Part shown: positions 14,075 to 17,120 of the stretch, in pieces
Layout: each line of letters opens with the position of its first letter
Numbering within the stretch: position 1 is the first letter of the stretch
Assembly: GCA_016193385.1 (NCBI GenBank)
Contig: JACPSF010000268.1
Location: 1 to 17,120, forward strand
DNA: 17,120 bases
Direction: 5' to 3'
From: Deltaproteobacteria bacterium
GTDB lineage: Bacteria > Desulfobacterota_B > Binatia > UBA9968
Notes under the pieces: generated by a model
Databases searched by the model: none
Told to the model about the DNA's origin: nothing
What the model saw: the letters and a program-made list of their open reading frames with translations, nothing else
Program-made: the position numbers and the translations under genes

Positions 14075-15127
14075 ATGATGATTATGAAAAAAGGTTTCTA
14101 TCTACTAGTGTCAGTCTTTGCGCTGTCGTTGGCATCGCCACCAACGAATGCGCAGGCCGCGACGACACCCGCGCCACCGGCGACGGCGTACACCTTCAAA
14201 TTTGCCGGCTATTATCCACCGGGCTCGCCTCAGGCAAAAACGCTGGGCGAGTACTTTATGAACCGGGTGCAGGAGTTAAGTAAGGGCAGAATCAAATGGC
14301 AGTACTTTCCCAGTGAACAATTGGGCAAAGGCACCGAGCAGCTAGGGATCGTCGGGGGTGGTACGGCTGAGTTCGGTGCACTGATACCGGCATTCTTCAC
14401 CGGTAAAGTACCGCTTATCGGTTCTCAGGACCTGCCTTTCCTGTTCAACACTGACGTCGCCGGGCACATCAGAATCGCCGCAGCGCTATTCCATCAGCCG
14501 GAGATCACCGACGCCATGGCTAAATACAATGTCAAGATCGTGGGCGCTGAGTCCCTTGGAACGATGTCCATGTTCTTCAAGAAGCCGCTGAAAACACTAG
14601 AGGAGTGGAAAGGGAGAAAGGTGAGAACTGCCGGCAAGCTGCAGTCGGACACGATTAATGGCCTCGGCGCCACGGCGCAAAGCCTGCTTTCCGCCGAGGT
14701 CTACCTGGCGCTATCCACCGGCGTCCTCGACGGCTCGCTGTGGCATCCGCTGTCCGCCCTGGAGTACAAACTGTACGAAGTAGCCAAGTACGCCGTCATT
14801 CCCTACATCAGTCTTACGGGATATACCGCTGCGCAGATTATGAGTCTGAGTGTCTTTAACAAGCTGCCCAAAGACATACAGGATATTATTATTCAGGCGG
14901 GGATAGATACCGAGAAGCATAGCCTGGATGCCTTCCTGCATTTGGAGAAGACAGCGATAGAGGACCTCGCCAAGAAGGGGATGGACGTCTACTTTGTTCC
15001 GCAGAAGGAAACCATGCGCTGGCGGGATGCGTCGAGACCCATATGGGACAACTGGCTGAAAGCCAACGGCGCTCCGGGGCAGAGGCTGCTGGACTTCGTG
15101 CTCAAAGAGTTGGGCGAGAAGAAGTAA
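14075..15127 (+). CDS. dctP: TRAP transporter substrate-binding protein, DctP family
   Basis: The periplasmic receptor of a tripartite ATP-independent transporter, which delivers a solute, usually an organic acid, to the DctQM membrane pair. From ATG 14075 it is 350 residues: a lysine-headed hydrophobic signal peptide ending near ATNAQA-type A26-Q27-A28, a short Ala/Pro/Thr linker, then the DctP fold. FKFAGYYPPGSPQA (about 41-54) is the first strand. The carboxylate-clamping arginine is R174 in GRKVRTAG. The LSTGVLDG block (about 203-210) and the long C-terminal helices complete the family pattern. AGGAG at 14066-14070 lies 4 bases before ATG 14075 and 7 before ATG 14078, so either may be the start; an upstream in-frame ATG (14048) would prepend an arginine-rich stretch and seems wrong. 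The ligand cannot be predicted. It is the first gene of the operon. Confidence 0.92.
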   Translation: MMIMKKGFYLLVSVFALSLASPPTNAQAATTPAPPATAYTFKFAGYYPPGSPQAKTLGEYFMNRVQELSKGRIKWQYFPSEQLGKGTEQLGIVGGGTAEFGALIPAFFTGKVPLIGSQDLPFLFNTDVAGHIRIAAALFHQPEITDAMAKYNVKIVGAESLGTMSMFFKKPLKTLEEWKGRKVRTAGKLQSDTINGLGATAQSLLSAEVYLALSTGVLDGSLWHPLSALEYKLYEVAKYAVIPYISLTGYTAAQIMSLSVFNKLPKDIQDIIIQAGIDTEKHSLDAFLHLEKTAIEDLAKKGMDVYFVPQKETMRWRDASRPIWDNWLKANGAPGQRLLDFVLKELGEKK

Positions 15128-15188
15128 ACACCTAATCGACCTGCTCATAAACAAATGCCGATAAACTGATTTGAGCACGAAGTCAAAT

Positions 15189-15719
15189 ATGTTGGACCGT
15201 AGCGGGCGGGCGCTCCGGACGGTGGAGCTGGTAGCCCTCGGTGTCAATATCTTCATTGCCTTGGCCATGATGCTTGTCGTGGTCTACGGCGTGATCATGC
15301 GGTACATTTTCAATATCCCGGTGCGCTGGGTGGCCGAGGTCTCCGAATTTATGATGGTGGCGTTGACGTTCCTGGCTCTGGGTTATGTCCAGCACGAGCG
15401 AAAACACATCACTATCGATTTCTTTTTCCGCCTGCAGAGCGCGAGAACGAAGGCGGTGCTGAGCGTAATCACCACCTTATGCTCTCTGGTCATTTTCGCC
15501 CTGCTTACCTGGGCCAGTTGGAAGTTTGCCCTGGCCGCCTACCAGTCCGGTTTCCTCTCTGATGCCGCTGCAATTCCACTCTTTCCGCCGCGACTTTTGG
15601 TGCCGCTGGGCGCTGGGGTGATGTGCCTGCAATTACTGGCGGACCTGGTTCAGGGTATAAGGTTCGTTGTGGAGCGGCAAAGCGACGAAGGAAGTATAAG
15701 GCCCGGCAGAAGAGTTTAA
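15189..15719 (+). CDS. dctQ: TRAP transporter small permease, DctQ family
   Basis: A 176-residue inner-membrane protein with four predicted membrane helices (about 12-38, 48-68, 88-112 and 130-152). The family signature runs from RYIFNIPVRWVAEVSEF (about 38-54) through the helix ending in GYVQHERKHITIDFF (about 65-79). DctQ joins the receptor to the large permease. The start is uncertain: ATG 15189 has only a weak GAAG-like site, and an in-frame TTG at 15171 would add six polar residues. A 61-base gap separates it from dctP. The next gene begins 12 bases after its stop, so the two permease subunits are translationally close. Confidence 0.9.
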   Translation: MLDRSGRALRTVELVALGVNIFIALAMMLVVVYGVIMRYIFNIPVRWVAEVSEFMMVALTFLALGYVQHERKHITIDFFFRLQSARTKAVLSVITTLCSLVIFALLTWASWKFALAAYQSGFLSDAAAIPLFPPRLLVPLGAGVMCLQLLADLVQGIRFVVERQSDEGSIRPGRRV

Positions 15720-15731
15720 GAGAGGCACCCT

Positions 15732-17030
15732 TTGGAGCTGACCAACACCGTCGTTCCGCTCGCTGCTCTGGCGGTGCTTTTGCTGGCAGGACTGCCGATT
15801 GGCTTCGCCTTGCTACTCACCGGCTTCGTTGGCTTGGCGATGATAACCAGCCTTGACGCCGCCGTGACCTATTTGGGCTTGCATGCCTTCAGCTCTATCG
15901 CCCGGTTTGTCTTCACCCCCATTCCACTTTTCGTCTTGATGGGTGATATTCTGGCGGTCAGTGGCGTCGGCGCCGATATGTTCGATGCGGCGCTAAAATG
16001 GTTTGGGCGAGTCCGTGGGGGCCTGGCCGTGGCCAGTATCGTTGCCTGCGCTATTTTTGCCTCGATGTGCGGTCTGAGCATGGCGGGAGCGGCCACCATC
16101 GGCGTTGTGGCTATCCCCGAGATGCTCAAGCGCGGCTACGATAAGGGATTAGCTACCGGCTCGGTGGCTACCGCCGGCACGCTGGGTATACTTATTCCGC
16201 CCAGCCTGCCCTTCATTATGTACGGGGTAATCGCCGAGCAATCTGTCGGCCAGCTCTTCATCGCTGGCATCATTCCCGGCACCCTGCTGACCGTGCTCTT
16301 TTCGACATACGTGCTCATTATTGCCTGGCGCCGCCCTCACCTCGCTCCGGGCATAGCTGGTGTCACCTGGAAGGAAAGGTTCCTTTCCTTGCGCAAACTG
16401 TGGTCAGCTATAGTTCTCATCATTCTGGTACTGGGAAGCATCTATGGCGGCGTCGCTACGCCCACTGAGGCCGCCGGAGTTGGCGCTATTGGCGCCCTGG
16501 GGGTTGCCCTGGTCTATCGCTCACTTAGTTTCAAGAAGCTGGTGGAGATTGCCCGGCGAACGGTGGAGCTCGTGGGCTTCATTATGATTCTCGTCGTGGG
16601 CGCTATGCTGTTCAGCTATTACCTGACTCTCACCGGGGCGACCCAGAGTCTTAGCAAGTGGATGGCCTCCCTGGCAGTAGCGCCCTGGGTCATTATAGCG
16701 GGCATGAACATCATCCTGCTTATCCTGGGCTGTTTCCTGGACTCAACCGCAATCATACTGATTACCACGCCTTTGTTTCTGCCCATTATTACCAGCTTGG
16801 GATTCGACCCTATCTGGTATGGCGTAATACTGATCATCAATCTTGAGATTGCCTTCATAACGCCGCCGGTGGGTATGAACCTGTACGTCACCAGTAATAT
16901 AGCTCCGGATGTGCCTCTGGGCACCATTCTGCGAGGGGCTGTCCCTTTTTTGCTTCTGGCGCTACTGGCCATTACCCTGGTGGCAGTTTTTCCCCGGTTA
17001 GCCCTATGGCTACCATCGACCATGCGTTAG
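15732..17030 (+). CDS. dctM: TRAP transporter large permease, DctM family
   Basis: A 432-residue, full-length ion-coupled permease of the TRAP/IT superfamily with about 12 membrane helices. Typical segments are FTPIPLFVLMGDIL (about 61-74), the hairpin MCGLSMAGAATIGVVAIPEM (about 112-131) with the following KRGYDKGLATGSVATAGTLGILIPPS (about 133-158), and a second inverted-repeat hairpin around GCFLDSTAIILITTPLFLP (about 336-354). Translation starts at TTG 15732. GAGAGG (15720-15725) lies six bases before it and no better ATG exists. It uses the sodium gradient in known homologues. It closes the dctPQM operon; no terminator is seen before the window end. Confidence 0.93.
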   Translation: MELTNTVVPLAALAVLLLAGLPIGFALLLTGFVGLAMITSLDAAVTYLGLHAFSSIARFVFTPIPLFVLMGDILAVSGVGADMFDAALKWFGRVRGGLAVASIVACAIFASMCGLSMAGAATIGVVAIPEMLKRGYDKGLATGSVATAGTLGILIPPSLPFIMYGVIAEQSVGQLFIAGIIPGTLLTVLFSTYVLIIAWRRPHLAPGIAGVTWKERFLSLRKLWSAIVLIILVLGSIYGGVATPTEAAGVGAIGALGVALVYRSLSFKKLVEIARRTVELVGFIMILVVGAMLFSYYLTLTGATQSLSKWMASLAVAPWVIIAGMNIILLILGCFLDSTAIILITTPLFLPIITSLGFDPIWYGVILIINLEIAFITPPVGMNLYVTSNIAPDVPLGTILRGAVPFLLLALLAITLVAVFPRLALWLPSTMR

Positions 17031-17047
17031 CCGCGCGACCTTCTGTC

Positions 17048-17061
17048 AGGAGGTGATGTAA
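17048..17061 (+). promoter_or_regulatory. Strong ribosome-binding site followed by a start-stop pair
   Basis: AGGAGG (17048-17053) precedes GTG ATG TAA (17053-17061), a start codon followed at once by a stop. The next bases up to the window end are AT-rich and show no good start. It may belong to a fourth operon gene whose beginning is not visible, or be a decayed start. Confidence 0.3.
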
Positions 17062-17120
17062 AATTAAAACCTGAAAGAGAAATTACATTTAATCTCTTCT
17101 ATAACCACTTGATTTAAAAG

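Noticed and set aside
13860..14078. 72-codon plus-strand frame upstream of dctP
   Set aside because: No ribosome-binding site, and it crosses both promoters and the operator.
14711..15268. 185-codon minus-strand frame across the dctP-dctQ junction
   Set aside because: Antisense to two confidently identified TRAP genes.

Overview
The window is GC-rich chromosomal DNA of a free-living, probably uncultured bacterium. Genes are short, mostly single or in small operons, preceded by clear GGAGG-type ribosome-binding sites and sigma70-like promoters (four carry a perfect TTGACA). The gene mix is redox enzymes, a signal-less ABC-type binding protein, a lone molybdenum hydroxylase large subunit, a TRAP transporter and a metal-ligand-poor M24 enzyme. 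That mix resembles soil or subsurface lineages such as Rokubacteria/Methylomirabilota, Binatia or Tectomicrobia, but this placement is a guess from gene style and nothing here proves a taxon. There are no rRNA or tRNA genes, no CRISPR array and no complete insertion sequence.

Layout. (a) 1-1207: the 3' part of a GAF-HisKA-HATPase sensor kinase gene that begins upstream of the window. (b) 1327-7015, plus strand: an M24 'pita-bread' enzyme lacking most metal ligands, a PuuE/NodB-type polysaccharide deacetylase homologue, a 14-TM-type MFS carrier, an SDR dehydrogenase and a luciferase-like flavin monooxygenase. (c) 9907-7031, minus strand: glutathione reductase, a stand-alone LON-domain protein and a histidine phosphatase; between the last two lies a 33-codon remnant of an FMN-dependent alpha-hydroxy-acid dehydrogenase. 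(d) 10251-13528, plus strand: an NMT1/SsuA-like binding protein without signal peptide, then a xanthine-dehydrogenase-type molybdopterin subunit without its FAD and Fe-S partners. (e) 13529-14074: a 546-base gap with a perfect 32-base palindrome (a terminator for leftward transcription), several hairpins, a 29-codon reading frame with an ideal ribosome-binding site, and two divergent promoters flanking a perfect 7-1-7 operator-like palindrome. (f) 14075-17030: a complete TRAP transporter (DctP, DctQ, DctM).

How it may work together. Two uptake modules (MFS, TRAP) and a possible cytoplasmic solute-binding protein sit among oxidoreductases (molybdenum hydroxylase, SDR, flavin monooxygenase) and two hydrolase-fold proteins related to creatinase and allantoinase. 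This fits import and oxidative or hydrolytic breakdown of small organic acids, cyclic amides or N-heterocycles, but no substrate can be read from sequence. The most original signal is the divergent control region and putative structured leftward transcript at about 13533-14035, next to the TRAP operon.
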